The notes beneath the pieces are model-generated. The model saw only the letters and a list, made by a program, of their open reading frames with translations, ran no database searches and was not told where the DNA came from. Below, one piece after another: positions 19,310-28,683 of a stretch of 64,000 nt of DNA. The stretch is taken from NCBI RefSeq assembly GCF_036365825.1, contig NZ_CP142675.1, forward strand, positions 1,798,001 through 1,862,000. Reading direction: 5' to 3'. The stretch's first letter is position 1; each line of letters opens with the position of its first letter. A program made the position numbers and the translations under genes. The stretch comes from Qipengyuania sp. HL-TH1. Lineage in GTDB: Bacteria; Pseudomonadota; Alphaproteobacteria; Sphingomonadales; Sphingomonadaceae.

Positions 19310-19999
19310 ATGAGCTGGACCGACGAACGGATCGCAACGCTGAAAAAGATGTGGGAGGGCGGCTCGACCGCCAGCCAGATCGCCGACGAACTGGGCGGGG
19401 TCAGCCGCAATGCCGTGATCGGCAAGGCGCATCGCCTGGGTCTCAAGTCGCGTCCTTCGCCGGTGAAGGCCAACGACAAGAAAAAGGCTCCGGCCAAGCC
19501 CGCACCCGCGCCCAAGCCGGCGGCCAAGAAAGCCGCCAAGCCTGCGCCCAAGGCAGCGCCTGCCGCTGCTGCGCCCGCCAAGCCCGCTGCTCCTGCGGTA
19601 CCCGGTCCCCGGCAGGATGGCGCGCCCCAGTCGCAGCCGCTGCCCAACCGCTCTTCCAACCTGCCCAAGATCGTATCGGTCGGCCCCGGCGGCTTCCTGC
19701 GCCAGGGCCCGGGCGATCAGCAGCCGCCGATCCCGCCCGCGCCGCCGCGCCGGCTGGTGCCCGCCAAGCCGAGCGCCGAGATTGCCGACAAGACCAGCCT
19801 GCTCGACCTGTCGGACAAGGTCTGCCGCTGGCCGATGGGCCATCCGGGCGAACCCGATTTCCATTTCTGCGGTGAAGCCGTAAACCCCGGCTTCCCCTAT
19901 TGTGTCGAACATTGCGGCCGGGCCTATCAGGCCCAGCTGCCCCGCGGTGCGCGCCGTCCCCCTCCGCCGCTGCCCTTCGGCGGACCGCGCGTTCGCTAG
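19310..19999 (+). CDS. gcrA: GcrA family cell-cycle regulator
   Basis: A 229-aa DNA-binding protein. The N-terminal helix-turn-helix domain (SWTDERIATLKKMWEGGSTASQIADELGGVSRNAVIGKAHRLGL, residues 2-45) is the GcrA hallmark. A Lys/Pro/Ala-rich linker (about 46-120) and a C-terminal domain with paired cysteines/histidines (CRWPMGHPGEPDFHFCGE, FPYCVEHCGRAYQ) follow. In Caulobacter GcrA recruits sigma-70 RNA polymerase at CcrM-methylated GANTC promoters. The linker is longer and more repetitive than in Caulobacter. Confidence 0.94.
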   Translation: MSWTDERIATLKKMWEGGSTASQIADELGGVSRNAVIGKAHRLGLKSRPSPVKANDKKKAPAKPAPAPKPAAKKAAKPAPKAAPAAAAPAKPAAPAVPGPRQDGAPQSQPLPNRSSNLPKIVSVGPGGFLRQGPGDQQPPIPPAPPRRLVPAKPSAEIADKTSLLDLSDKVCRWPMGHPGEPDFHFCGEAVNPGFPYCVEHCGRAYQAQLPRGARRPPPPLPFGGPRVR

Positions 20000-20140
20000 A
20001 CACCGAATTCCGGGTCGCTCCGTCGCCCTACCCGAAAATGGGAGGGTGTAAGAATTAGGCATACCGCTCGCCTCACCGCTCACCGGCGGTGGGGTCGAGG
20101 CCGTTTGGTATGCGCCAGCCAGGGGGGCCGGGAAAGCGAG

Positions 20141-21325
20141 ATGGATTGGGATGGCGTCACTTTCGGCGCATTTCTGGGCGTAGCCGGGACTTTCGGCATG
20201 CTCGCACTGGCGTTCTATCCGGTCATGCGGCGCACCTTCCTGTTGTGGAACGCGGTGCGCACATTCGCCTTCTGCCTCATGGGCCTGGCGCTGTTCCCGG
20301 TCGAACTGCCCGCATTCTTCCCCACGGGCGAGGCGCGGATCGACATTGGCGAGATCGCGCTGTCGATCGCGGTCGGCTGCACCGGCCCGTTCCTCGCCGC
20401 CTATATCGAAGAGCGCGGCCCCTACGCCCGGATCCGCTTCTGGCTGCGGACGATGCTGCCGATCGGCGTCCTTGGCGGCGTCGCGACTGCGCTGGCGCCG
20501 TGGTGGCCGCGGCTCGACTGGCTGCACGACCTGATTATCCTCGCGATGATCCTCGGGCTGCTGGTCGCGCTGATCGTGGCGGTGCGCGCGGGCAGCCGGG
20601 CGGCGCGGTTCCAGGCGGTCAGTTACTCGCCGCTGATCGCGGTCGGGCTGGTGGTGCTGACCTACGAACTGAGCACCGGCCAGCCGATGCCCTACTGGCA
20701 GGTCGCTGCACTGTTCGCGATCCTGGCCGATTTCCTCTTTACCGGTGTCGGGGTGATCGACGGCTTCATGGTCATCAAGCGCCAGCGCGATGCGGCGGTG
20801 GCCGATGTACGCGAGGCGCGGATCGCGGTCGCCACCGACCCGCTGACCGATATTGCCAATCGCCGCGGTCTGGCACTGCGCTTCCGCGATAGCGGCCATG
20901 CGCGCCCGCGCGGCCTGGCCGTGATCGACTGCGACCATTTCAAGCGCATCAACGACATGTTCGGCCATGACGTCGGCGATGAAGTGCTGATCGCAGTGGC
21001 CGAAGGGCTCAAGCACGACAATGTCTTCCCCGCGCGGCAGGGCGGCGAGGAATTCGTCGTGCTGCTCTATGGCGACGACTGGCAGCGGCTCGCCGAAACC
21101 GTGCGCCGCCGCATCACGATCTCGGTGCTCGAACTGGTCCCCGAGGTGCCCTTCCCCGTCACCGCCAGCGCAGGCCTTACGCAGGTCGGCGAGCAGGACA
21201 CGCTCGATTCGGCGGTAAAGCGCGGCGACGATGCGCTGTATGCCGCCAAGGACGCAGGCCGCGACACCTTGCTGCTGTGGCAGGACGGCAAGCATTCCCA
21301 GCCCCGGCTGGTGCGCGAAGTCTGA
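20141..21325 (+). CDS. Membrane-anchored GGDEF diguanylate cyclase
   Basis: A 394-aa protein with about six N-terminal membrane helices (to about residue 215) and a C-terminal GGDEF domain (DPLTDIANRRGLALRF, VIDCDHFKRINDMFGHDVGDEVL, active site RQGGEEFVVLLYG). It is predicted to make cyclic di-GMP from GTP. The catalytic GGEEF is intact. I see no RxxD inhibitory site at the usual position five residues before it, so product feedback may be absent. ATG 20141 follows a purine-rich GGGAAAGCGAG; the upstream TTG at 20105 is less likely. Confidence 0.9.
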   Translation: MDWDGVTFGAFLGVAGTFGMLALAFYPVMRRTFLLWNAVRTFAFCLMGLALFPVELPAFFPTGEARIDIGEIALSIAVGCTGPFLAAYIEERGPYARIRFWLRTMLPIGVLGGVATALAPWWPRLDWLHDLIILAMILGLLVALIVAVRAGSRAARFQAVSYSPLIAVGLVVLTYELSTGQPMPYWQVAALFAILADFLFTGVGVIDGFMVIKRQRDAAVADVREARIAVATDPLTDIANRRGLALRFRDSGHARPRGLAVIDCDHFKRINDMFGHDVGDEVLIAVAEGLKHDNVFPARQGGEEFVVLLYGDDWQRLAETVRRRITISVLELVPEVPFPVTASAGLTQVGEQDTLDSAVKRGDDALYAAKDAGRDTLLLWQDGKHSQPRLVREV

Positions 21326-21393
21326 CCAAATTGCGGCTGGCGCAGGCGAAGTTCTCGCCTATGGTCACGGCAACATTCGGGAGAGAAATTCAC

Positions 21394-21915
21394 ATGCCGC
21401 TATCGCTTCACGCCGCCTATGTGCCCAGCGCCCTGCAGATGCTGGGGACCGCAAACCACCTTGTCGATATGGCCGAGAAATGGTGCGCCGAACATGATTG
21501 CGGACACGATGAATTCATCGGCGCGCGGATCTTCGACGACATGCTGCCGTGGTCGTATCAGGTGAAATGCGTGGCGGAGCATACGCAGGGTTCGATTGAG
21601 GGCGTTCGCGCCGGGCTCTATTCGCCCGATCTCAACCCGCCGCCCGCCAGCTTCTCGGACCTGCGCGCCAAGCTCGCCGGGGCGGTCGAAGCGCTGGAAG
21701 CACTGACCGAGGAGGAGATGGAAGGTTTCATCGGCCAGCCGATGCGGTTCGAATTCAAGGACCGCGGGATGGATTTCACCGCCGAGGAATTCCTGCTCAG
21801 CTTCAGCCAGCCGAACTTCTATTTCCACTGCGCGACCGCCTATAACATCCTGCGGATGAAGGGCGTGCCCGTGGGCAAGATGGATTTCATGGGCCGCGTG
21901 CGGATCGCCCGCTAG
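21394..21915 (+). CDS. DUF1993 domain protein
   Basis: A 173-aa cytoplasmic protein of the DUF1993 family, related to DinB-like four-helix bundles (MPLSLHAAYVPSALQMLGTANHLVDMAEKW, SFSDLRAKLAGAVEALEAL, LLSFSQPNFYFHCATAYNILRMKGVPVGKMDFMG). Function unknown. The start at 21394 has GGGAGAG about 12 nt upstream. It ends 4 nt inside the convergent gene on the other strand. Confidence 0.85.
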   Translation: MPLSLHAAYVPSALQMLGTANHLVDMAEKWCAEHDCGHDEFIGARIFDDMLPWSYQVKCVAEHTQGSIEGVRAGLYSPDLNPPPASFSDLRAKLAGAVEALEALTEEEMEGFIGQPMRFEFKDRGMDFTAEEFLLSFSQPNFYFHCATAYNILRMKGVPVGKMDFMGRVRIAR

Positions 21916-22592
21916 GGCTTGCGGGCGAACCAGATCGTGTGGCGCGGGCCCTTGTTGTTGGGGCGCGCGCGCACTTCGCGCACTTCGACATCGAACCCGC
22001 CTTCCTTGAGGCGCTGGGTGAACTTGTAGTCGGGCGCGGCCGACCAGATCGCGAGGATACCCCCGCGGTTCAGCGCATCGCGCGCCTTGGCGAGACCGGT
22101 GCGGCTGTAGATACGGTAATTGGCATCGCGGACGATCCCGTCGGGGCCATTGTCGACATCGAGCAGGATCGCGTCGTATTTGCCGGTGGTACCGTCATTG
22201 GCATCGTCGATCAGCGCGGCCACGTCGCAGATCACGACCTTGCCGCGATCGTCGGACAGGCTGTCGCCGGTCAGATGCGCCAGCGGCCCCGCCGCCCAGT
22301 CGAGAATTTCGGGCACGATCTCGGCCACGGTGACCGAGCCGCCTGCGGGTAGCCGGTCGAGTGCCGCGCGATAGGTAAAGCCCATGCCATAGCCGCCGAT
22401 CAACACGCGCGGCTTGGGCGCCGCGAGCTCGGCCAGCGTAAGCTCGGCCAGTTGCTCCTCGGAAAACTGCATGCGCGTTCCCATCAGCTCGTCGCGGCCG
22501 AGCATGATGATGAAATCGCGCCCGTGGCTGACCAGCGTCAGCGTTTCGCCGTCGGGAATGTCGGCAGTGGCGATGGTTTCGCGCGGAAGCAT
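21912..22592 (-). CDS. Spermidine-synthase-like protein (class I methyltransferase fold)
   Basis: A 226-aa Rossmann-fold protein related to polyamine synthases. The nucleotide-binding glycine motif is VLIGGYGMGFTYRAALD, followed by VTVAEIVPEILDWA and the DAILLDVDNGPDGIVRD loop. It lacks the N-terminal beta domain of true spermidine synthases, so polyamine synthesis should not be assumed. GGAG at a good distance supports ATG 22592 over the 22610 alternative. It is convergent with DUF1993, overlapping 4 nt. Confidence 0.75.
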   Translation of the reverse strand: MLPRETIATADIPDGETLTLVSHGRDFIIMLGRDELMGTRMQFSEEQLAELTLAELAAPKPRVLIGGYGMGFTYRAALDRLPAGGSVTVAEIVPEILDWAAGPLAHLTGDSLSDDRGKVVICDVAALIDDANDGTTGKYDAILLDVDNGPDGIVRDANYRIYSRTGLAKARDALNRGGILAIWSAAPDYKFTQRLKEGGFDVEVREVRARPNNKGPRHTIWFARKP

Positions 22593-22603
22593 GGCAAATC
22601 TCC

Positions 22604-22636
22604 AAAGCAAAGGGGCCGCAGGCGAACCCGCGACCC
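22604..22636 (-). terminator. Terminator after pnp
   Basis: On the minus strand AAGGGGTCGCGGG / CCTGCGGCCCCTT forms a hairpin with two mismatches and is followed by TTTGCTTT, starting about 24 nt after the pnp stop. Confidence 0.65.
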
Positions 22637-22659
22637 CTTCCCTAATCGTTAGCGAAGGA

Positions 22660-24936
22660 TCAGTCCTTCAGGAAGTCGGGCACGTGGGCTTCACCGCCCC
22701 CGTCCTTGTCGCCGCCGCCATCGCGGTCGCGGCGCGGGCCGCCCCGGCCACCGCGGCGATCGCCGCCACGGCCACCACCGCCACTACGCGGGCCACGGTC
22801 ACCGCGCGGTTCGCGTGCGGGACGGGTGTCTTCCAGCTCTTCGCCGGTTTCCTGGTCAACGACGCGCATCGACAGACGAACCTTGCCGCGCTGGTCGATC
22901 TCGAGGACCTTGACCTTCACTTCCTGGCCTTCCGACACGACGTCGGTCGGCTTCTCGACGCGCTCGTTCTTCATTTCGCTGACGTGGACGAGACCGTCCT
23001 TGCCACCCATGAAGTTCACGAAAGCGCCGAAGTCGACGATGTTGACGACCTTGCCGTTGTAGACCTTGCCGACTTCCGCCTCTTCGACGATGCCTTCGAT
23101 CCACTTGCGTGCGGCTTCGATCTCGTCGGCGTTGGAGGAGCTGATCTTGATCACGCCCTCGTCGTCGATGTCGACCTTGGCGCCGGTTTCGGCAACGATC
23201 TCGCGGATCACCTTGCCGCCGGTACCGATGACGTCGCGGATCTTCGACTTGTCGATCTGCATGGTCTCGATACGCGGGGCGTGCTTGGAAACCTCGGTGC
23301 GGGCGCCGGTCAGCGCCTTGTTCATTTCACCGAGGATGTGCGCGCGGCCGGCCTTGGCCTGCTCGAGCGCGGTCTTCATGATTTCCTGCGTGATGCCGGC
23401 GACCTTGATGTCCATCTGCAGCGAGGTGATCCCGCTTTCCGAACCAGCGACCTTGAAGTCCATGTCGCCCAGGTGATCTTCGTCACCGAGGATGTCCGAC
23501 AGGACCGCGAAGTCGTCGCCTTCGAGGATCAGGCCCATCGCGATGCCCGATACCGGGCGTTCGATCGGAACGCCCGCATCCATCATCGACAGACAGCCAC
23601 CGCAAACGGTCGCCATCGAGGACGAGCCGTTGGACTCGGTGATGTCCGACAGGAGGCGGATGGTATAGGGGAAGTCTTCATGCGCGGGCAGCACCGGGTG
23701 CAGCGCGCGCCATGCGAGCTTGCCGTGGCCGGTTTCGCGGCGGCTGGTGAAGCCGAAGCGACCCACTTCGCCGACCGAATAGGGCGGGAAGTTATAGTGC
23801 AGCATGAAGTGATTGTACGACAGGCCTTCGAGACCGTCGATCATCTGCTCGGCATCCTTGGTGCCCAGCGTGGTGGTGCAGATCGCCTGCGTTTCACCGC
23901 GCGTGAACAGCGCCGAACCATGCGTGCGGGGCAACAGGCCGACCATCGCCTCGATCGGCCGGACCTGGTCGAGCTTGCGGCCGTCGATGCGCTGACCGTC
24001 CTTGAGGATGGCCCCGCGGACGATTTCGGCTTCGAGCTTCTTGACCGCCTTGTTGGCGACCATCTGCGTCTGCGCTTCTTCGCTGGCGAATGCTTCCTTG
24101 GCCTTCGCACGCGCTTCGTTGAGCGCATTCGAACGCGCCGACTTGTCGGTCAGCTTGTAAGCAGCGGCGATGTCATCGCCAACGATGCCACGCAGCTGTT
24201 CCTTGATCGCCGAGGTATCGTCCGAAGCGTCGATTTCCCACGGATCCTTGGCAGCCTGTTCGGCCAGGTCGACGATCGCGCCGATGACCTTGCGGCTTTC
24301 CTCATGCGCGAACAGCACCGCGCCGAGCATTTCCTCTTCGGTCAGCTCCTTGGCTTCGGATTCGACCATCATCACCGCGTCCTGCGTGGCGGCAACGACG
24401 AGGTCGAGGCGACCGTCTTCGTCAAGCGCTGCACCGAGGCTCGGGTTGAGTTCGTATTCGCCATTGCGGTAACCGACGCGTGCAGCACCGATCGGGCCCA
24501 TGAAGGGCACGCCGCTAATGGTCAGCGCAGCCGAAGCGGCGATCATTGCGACGATATCGGGCTCGGTCTCGCCGTCATACGACAGGACCTGGCAGATCAC
24601 GTTGATTTCGTTGTAGAAACCTTCGGGGAACAGCGGCCGCACGGGGCGGTCGATGAGGCGCGAGGTGAGCGTTTCCTTCTCTGTCGCGCGACCTTCGCGC
24701 TTGAAGAAGCCGCCGGGGATCCGGCCCGCAGCGGAGAATTTTTCCTGGTAGTGGACGGTCAGCGGGAAGAAGTCCTGCCCTTCGCGTACACTCTTGGCGG
24801 CGGTCACGGCGCACAGCACCACGGTTTCGCCATAGGTGGCCAGAACGGCGCCGTCAGCCTGACGGGCGATGCGGCCGGTTTCGAGGGTGAGGGTCTTTCC
24901 GCCCCACTCCAGCGATACGGTTTTCGTGTCGAACAT
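22660..24936 (-). CDS. pnp: Polyribonucleotide nucleotidyltransferase (PNPase)
   Basis: A 758-aa phosphorolytic 3'-5' exoribonuclease. Order: RNase PH domain 1, helical domain, RNase PH domain 2 ([41 protein letters not shown]), KH domain ([21 protein letters not shown]), S1 domain ([28 protein letters not shown]). A Gly/Arg/Asp-rich tail of about 55 residues ends in HVPDFLKD. The tail resembles RGG-type RNA-binding tails and is typical of sphingomonad PNPases. The gene lies downstream of rpsO, as in most proteobacteria. Confidence 0.97.
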   Translation of the reverse strand: MFDTKTVSLEWGGKTLTLETGRIARQADGAVLATYGETVVLCAVTAAKSVREGQDFFPLTVHYQEKFSAAGRIPGGFFKREGRATEKETLTSRLIDRPVRPLFPEGFYNEINVICQVLSYDGETEPDIVAMIAASAALTISGVPFMGPIGAARVGYRNGEYELNPSLGAALDEDGRLDLVVAATQDAVMMVESEAKELTEEEMLGAVLFAHEESRKVIGAIVDLAEQAAKDPWEIDASDDTSAIKEQLRGIVGDDIAAAYKLTDKSARSNALNEARAKAKEAFASEEAQTQMVANKAVKKLEAEIVRGAILKDGQRIDGRKLDQVRPIEAMVGLLPRTHGSALFTRGETQAICTTTLGTKDAEQMIDGLEGLSYNHFMLHYNFPPYSVGEVGRFGFTSRRETGHGKLAWRALHPVLPAHEDFPYTIRLLSDITESNGSSSMATVCGGCLSMMDAGVPIERPVSGIAMGLILEGDDFAVLSDILGDEDHLGDMDFKVAGSESGITSLQMDIKVAGITQEIMKTALEQAKAGRAHILGEMNKALTGARTEVSKHAPRIETMQIDKSKIRDVIGTGGKVIREIVAETGAKVDIDDEGVIKISSSNADEIEAARKWIEGIVEEAEVGKVYNGKVVNIVDFGAFVNFMGGKDGLVHVSEMKNERVEKPTDVVSEGQEVKVKVLEIDQRGKVRLSMRVVDQETGEELEDTRPAREPRGDRGPRSGGGGRGGDRRGGRGGPRRDRDGGGDKDGGGEAHVPDFLKD

Positions 24937-25074
24937 GTATTTTCCTTATGAACCCGCACGGCCTTATTGCGGTGCGGGGCCTACTGTGCCGGGTATTCCG
25001 TCCCGGTCCGGTGCGAGGCTTTTCGCGCCTCCATTTTCCGCCCTCGCGCCGTATTGCGCGCAGGCCGGATAAAC

Positions 25075-25100
25075 AAAGGGGCGGCCTGAGCCACCCCTTT
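25075..25100 (-). terminator. Terminator between rpsO and pnp
   Basis: On the minus strand AAAGGGGTGGC-TCAG-GCCGCCCCTTT is followed by GTTT, beginning 9 nt after the rpsO stop. It sits in the 173-bp rpsO-pnp spacer. In E. coli this spacer contains a pnp promoter and an autoregulatory RNase III hairpin; here only the terminator is clear. Confidence 0.7.
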
Positions 25101-25109
25101 GAGAAACTC

Positions 25110-25379
25110 TTACTTGCGAAGACCCAGCTTCTGGATCAGCGCATTGTACCGCTCGACGTCTGTCTTCTTGAGATAGGCGAGCAGGTTACGGCGCTTGTTG
25201 ACCATCATCAGCAGACCACGGCGCGAGTGGTTGTCCTTGTGATTGGACTTGAAATGCTCGGTCAGGTTGCGGATGCGCTCGGTGAGGATCGCGACCTGGA
25301 CTTCCGGCGAACCGGTATCGCCTTCGGCGACGGCATTGTCCTTGATGATCTCTTGTTTCTTTTCGGCAGTAACCGACAT
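25110..25379 (-). CDS. rpsO: 30S ribosomal protein S15
   Basis: An 89-aa primary 16S rRNA-binding protein of normal length ([51 protein letters not shown]). It begins 5 nt downstream of the truB stop, so it is probably co-transcribed with truB. Confidence 0.98.
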   Translation of the reverse strand: MSVTAEKKQEIIKDNAVAEGDTGSPEVQVAILTERIRNLTEHFKSNHKDNHSRRGLLMMVNKRRNLLAYLKKTDVERYNALIQKLGLRK

Positions 25380-25384
25380 TCATT

Positions 25385-26383
25385 CTACTCCGCGACATCC
25401 GGCAGGTTGAAACCCCGCACGACCTTGGCCGTACCGCCGCTGAGTTCCATCAAGGCTACCGGCACATTGTGCGCGGTGGCGAGGTGGAGCCCGTCGGTAT
25501 GGGGCAGTTCCGACAATACCCGGCCCTGGCGGACCGCCTGCGCGCTGTCGGGATCGAGGGTGAGGACCGGGATGTCGTCCAGTCCTGCCTCAAGCGGCAA
25601 GAGAAGGTTTTCAATGGCCGCGCCCTTAGCGATTTCCTCCAGCTTGTCCAGCGAAATCGCCTGCTCTTCGAGGAACGGCCCGGCCTTGATGCGCCGTAGG
25701 TAGGTGACGTGACCCAGCGTGCCAAGCGCGCGTGCGATGGCCCGTGCCAGCGACCGGATGTATGTCCCCTTGGAGACGCGCGCGACCAGCGTGACGCTGT
25801 CCGCCAGTTCGAGCGGCGCCTGCGGATCGTAAGGGTCGGGCCGCCCGGCAGTGGTAGCGAAAGCGGACCGCACCTCCGCATCCTCACGCCCACCCGCGAG
25901 ATAAAGGTCGTGAACCGTCACAGCGCGCGTCTTCATTTCGACCGTTTCGCCCGCGCGGGCACGGTCGTAGGCGCGCTTGCCATCGATTTTGAGCGCCGAA
26001 TAGGCGGGCGGCACCTGTTCAATGGGGCCGGTGAAATGGTCGAGCACGCCCGCAATCGCTGCCATCGGCGGCCGGCGATCGCTACGCTCGGTCACCTCGC
26101 CCTCGGTGTCGAGCGTGGCGGTTTCCTCGCCGAACTGGATGGTGAAGGCGTAGATCTTATCGGCGTCGAGCATGCGCCCCGCCAGCTTGGTCGCTTCGCC
26201 CAGTGCGATCGGGAGCACGCCCTCGGCCAGCGGGTCGAGTGTACCGCCATGCCCGACCTTGGTCTTGGCATAGCCGCCCTGGCGCAGCACGCGCTTGACC
26301 ATGCCGACCGCCTGTGTCGAACCCAGCCCGCGCGGCTTGTCGAGGATCAGCCAGCCATGCGGTGCGGGCTTGAGATCGCTCAT
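25385..26383 (-). CDS. truB: tRNA pseudouridine(55) synthase
   Basis: A 332-aa enzyme forming pseudouridine 55 in the tRNA T-loop. Catalytic Asp50 is in VGHGGTLDPLAEG; other conserved segments are GWLILDKPRGLGST, QVPPAYSALKIDGKRAYDRARAG and SKGTYIRSLARAIA. The C-terminal PUA-like region follows. The start at 26383 overlaps the upstream protease stop by 4 nt (ATGA). Confidence 0.95.
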   Translation of the reverse strand: MSDLKPAPHGWLILDKPRGLGSTQAVGMVKRVLRQGGYAKTKVGHGGTLDPLAEGVLPIALGEATKLAGRMLDADKIYAFTIQFGEETATLDTEGEVTERSDRRPPMAAIAGVLDHFTGPIEQVPPAYSALKIDGKRAYDRARAGETVEMKTRAVTVHDLYLAGGREDAEVRSAFATTAGRPDPYDPQAPLELADSVTLVARVSKGTYIRSLARAIARALGTLGHVTYLRRIKAGPFLEEQAISLDKLEEIAKGAAIENLLLPLEAGLDDIPVLTLDPDSAQAVRQGRVLSELPHTDGLHLATAHNVPVALMELSGGTAKVVRGFNLPDVAE

Positions 26384-27072
26384 CCCGCGATCCCGCGCGC
26401 GACCCACTCGGCCAGTTCAAAATAGCGTTCCTGCATCCACAATACCGGAGGCAGCACGGTGTTCTCGATCAGCCCGCTGTCGGGAAAGGCCCAGGTCGCC
26501 GCGATCAGCACGATGAAGAACAGCATGCCAAGCGATTGCAGTTTCTGCCAGTTCACCGCCCATTTGCGCGGCAGCAATCCGCCGACGATATGCGACCCAT
26601 CGAAGGGCGGGATCGGCAGCAGGTTGAACAGCGCCAAAAAGACGTTGATCAGGATGAACATGCCGCCTGCAGACAGCAGCCAGTCGGGCGGCATCGCTCC
26701 CGCAGCGATGATCGCGCCGGAAACAGCGCCGAACAGCACGGCCCCGACCAATGCGAGCAGCAAATTGGTCCCCGGCCCTGCGGCAGCCACAGCGACCATG
26801 CCGAAACGCGGATCGCGCAGGCGGTCGCCGCGTACCGGGACGGGTTTCGCCCAGCCGAAGATCGGTCCGCCGAACAGCGCCAGCGCGCCGGGGACCAGCA
26901 GAGTGCCGATGGGGTCGATGTGGCGGATCGGGTTGAGCGACAGGCGACGCTGTTCCTTGGCGGTGGGATCGCCCAGCGCGAGCGCGGCCCAGCCATGCGC
27001 CACCTCGTGGAACACGATGGCGACGATCAGGCACGGGATCAGGATCACCGCGAGGAGAAGGGTTTCGGTCAT
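26380..27072 (-). CDS. Site-2 protease family (M50) membrane metalloprotease
   Basis: A 230-aa intramembrane metallopeptidase-like protein with several hydrophobic helices. The zinc motif HEVAH (residues 22-26) is in the first helix and the third ligand is in NLLPIPPFDGSHIVGG. This short form lacks a PDZ domain, like the group typified by Bacillus YwhC. Substrate unknown. It is coupled by 4 nt to truB. Confidence 0.88.
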   Translation of the reverse strand: MTETLLLAVILIPCLIVAIVFHEVAHGWAALALGDPTAKEQRRLSLNPIRHIDPIGTLLVPGALALFGGPIFGWAKPVPVRGDRLRDPRFGMVAVAAAGPGTNLLLALVGAVLFGAVSGAIIAAGAMPPDWLLSAGGMFILINVFLALFNLLPIPPFDGSHIVGGLLPRKWAVNWQKLQSLGMLFFIVLIAATWAFPDSGLIENTVLPPVLWMQERYFELAEWVARGIAG

Positions 27073-27097
27073 GGCCGGCTAGATAGGGTGCGCCGGG

Positions 27098-27676
27098 TCA
27101 ACCCGCCAGCGCTTCGCAAAAATGCCGCCGGCACATGGCGACATAGCGGTCGTTCCCGCCGATCTCGGTCTGCGCGCCTTCACGCACCGCCCTGCCCTGC
27201 GCATCGACGCGCAGGTTCATCGTTGCCTTGCGGCCGCAATCGCAGACCGCTTTCAGTTCGACCAGCGCATCGGCAATTCCGAGCAGCGAGGCGGAGCCGG
27301 TGAACAATTCACCCTGGAAATCGGTGCGCAGGCCATAGCAGAGCACCGGGATGCCTGCATCGTCGGCCAGCCGCGCCAATTGCCAGACCTGGTCGCGGGT
27401 CAGGAACTGCGCTTCGTCCACCAGCACGCAGGCGATCGGGCCGGCGGCATGGTCGGCCATGACGCGCGTTTCGATATCGGTGTCGGCCTCGTAGCGATGC
27501 GCATCGCTGGCCAGCCCGATGCGGCTGGAAATGGCGCCGAACCCCGGGCGATTGTCGAGCGCGGCGGTCCATAGCGATACGCGCATGCCGCGCTCGCCAT
27601 AATTGAACGCGGTCTGCAGCAGGGTCGAGCTCTTCCCCGCATTCATGCTCGCATAATAGAAATAGAGCTTGGCCAC
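27098..27676 (-). CDS. tdk: Thymidine kinase
   Basis: A 192-aa type II thymidine kinase salvaging thymidine to dTMP. Walker A is YASMNAGKSST, the DEAQFL catalytic region and the zinc-binding CDCGRKA / MCRRHF cysteines are present. A GTG start at 27676 lies immediately after the rbfA stop, so translation is probably coupled. Confidence 0.94.
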   Translation of the reverse strand: MAKLYFYYASMNAGKSSTLLQTAFNYGERGMRVSLWTAALDNRPGFGAISSRIGLASDAHRYEADTDIETRVMADHAAGPIACVLVDEAQFLTRDQVWQLARLADDAGIPVLCYGLRTDFQGELFTGSASLLGIADALVELKAVCDCGRKATMNLRVDAQGRAVREGAQTEIGGNDRYVAMCRRHFCEALAG

Positions 27677-28075
27677 TCAGTCCTCGTCGTCGAGGTCGCG
27701 CACCACCTTGGGATCGCTCAGCAATTGTTCGATGCGGTCGGCCTCGTCGAAGCTCTCGTCGGGCTGGAAGTTGAGCTTGGGCGCAAATTTCAGGCCAAGC
27801 CGCTGGGCCACTTCCTTCTGGAAGAAGGCGGTATTGGTCCGCAGCGCCTTGAGCACCTGCCCCTCGTCCTCGCCCAGCAGCGGCTTCACATAGGCTTTCG
27901 CATTGCGCAGGTCGGGCGTCATCCGCACTTCGGTGACGGCGATGTTGCTGGCGGAAAGCACGTCGTCATGCGCCTCGCCGCGCGCGAGCAGTTCGGACAG
28001 GATATGGCGGACGCGTTCGCCCACCTTGAGGACGCGGACCGATTGCTGTTCGGGAGTGGTGTCGTTGCGGGCCAT
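27677..28075 (-). CDS. rbfA: Ribosome-binding factor A
   Basis: A 132-aa KH-type 30S maturation factor ([18 protein letters not shown] start, [59 protein letters not shown]). Its location downstream of infB in the nusA-infB cluster is conserved. Confidence 0.95.
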   Translation of the reverse strand: MARNDTTPEQQSVRVLKVGERVRHILSELLARGEAHDDVLSASNIAVTEVRMTPDLRNAKAYVKPLLGEDEGQVLKALRTNTAFFQKEVAQRLGLKFAPKLNFQPDESFDEADRIEQLLSDPKVVRDLDDED

Positions 28076-28121
28076 CAGGCAAGTCTTTCGGTAAGTCGCT
28101 GGAACGCGGCAGGATAGGCCA

Positions 28122-28538
28122 TCAGGCAGCCCCGCCCGGACGCGGTGTGGGGATGGCGGTGCTGGTTGCGCGGGCGAGCAGCTTGCCCGCCTCGTCGAAC
28201 AATTCGCCTTCGAGGAAGATGACCTTGCGCCCGCGGCGGATCACGCGGCCCTTGCCGATCAACGGCCCCGCCATGACCGGCTTGAGCAGGCTCATCGAAA
28301 TGTCGAGATTGAGCGGCGCTTCGGCGTGGTCGGTGGCCCAGACATGCGCCCAGCCCATCACTTCGTCGAGGAAGCCCGCGACGAGCCCGCCCTGCACGCT
28401 GCCGCGCGGGGTGATGAAGGTATCGGGGGCGTGGAAGCGCAGAGTGATTTCCTCGCGCTCCCGGTCGAAGCTGTCGAACTGCACGCCCATCAGATCGGCA
28501 TGCGCCGCGCCGAGCGCGTGGGTGGTGCGATCACTCAT
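28122..28538 (-). CDS. PaaI family hotdog thioesterase
   Basis: A 138-aa single-hotdog protein ([32 protein letters not shown], then [35 protein letters not shown]). The family hydrolyses acyl-CoA thioesters; substrate unknown. It begins 1 nt after the stop of a 47-aa ORF and continues the infB transcript. Confidence 0.85.
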   Translation of the reverse strand: MSDRTTHALGAAHADLMGVQFDSFDREREEITLRFHAPDTFITPRGSVQGGLVAGFLDEVMGWAHVWATDHAEAPLNLDISMSLLKPVMAGPLIGKGRVIRRGRKVIFLEGELFDEAGKLLARATSTAIPTPRPGGAA

Positions 28539-28539
28539 A

Positions 28540-28683
28540 TCATCGGCTCGTCAAAAGCAGGATAGGCGCGAGAATGACTGCAATCAGAGGCAGGCATCCC
28601 ACGAGAACATCAAAGCCGCATCCGCTCAATTTGTCGAATGCCTTGAAATCCTCGAGTTCGCCTTCCTCCGATTGGTCCGTCAC
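28540..28683 (-). CDS. 47-aa single-pass membrane protein coupled to infB (unannotated-size ORF)
   Basis: The GTG at 28683 overlaps the infB stop by 4 nt (GTGA) and the TGA at 28540-28542 lies 1 nt before the thioesterase start region. The frame is uninterrupted between the two genes. The product begins with an acidic N-terminus ([20 protein letters not shown]) and ends with one hydrophobic helix (VLVGCLPLIAVILAPILLLT) and a final SR. Exact fit between flanking genes argues it is translated. Function unknown; two cysteines flank the start of the helix. Confidence 0.6.
   Translation of the reverse strand: MTDQSEEGELEDFKAFDKLSGCGFDVLVGCLPLIAVILAPILLLTSR

Noticed and set aside
22414..24951. 845-aa plus-strand frame opposite pnp
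   Set aside because: Antisense shadow of PNPase caused by high third-position GC; composition is Asp/His/Arg-rich with no fold.
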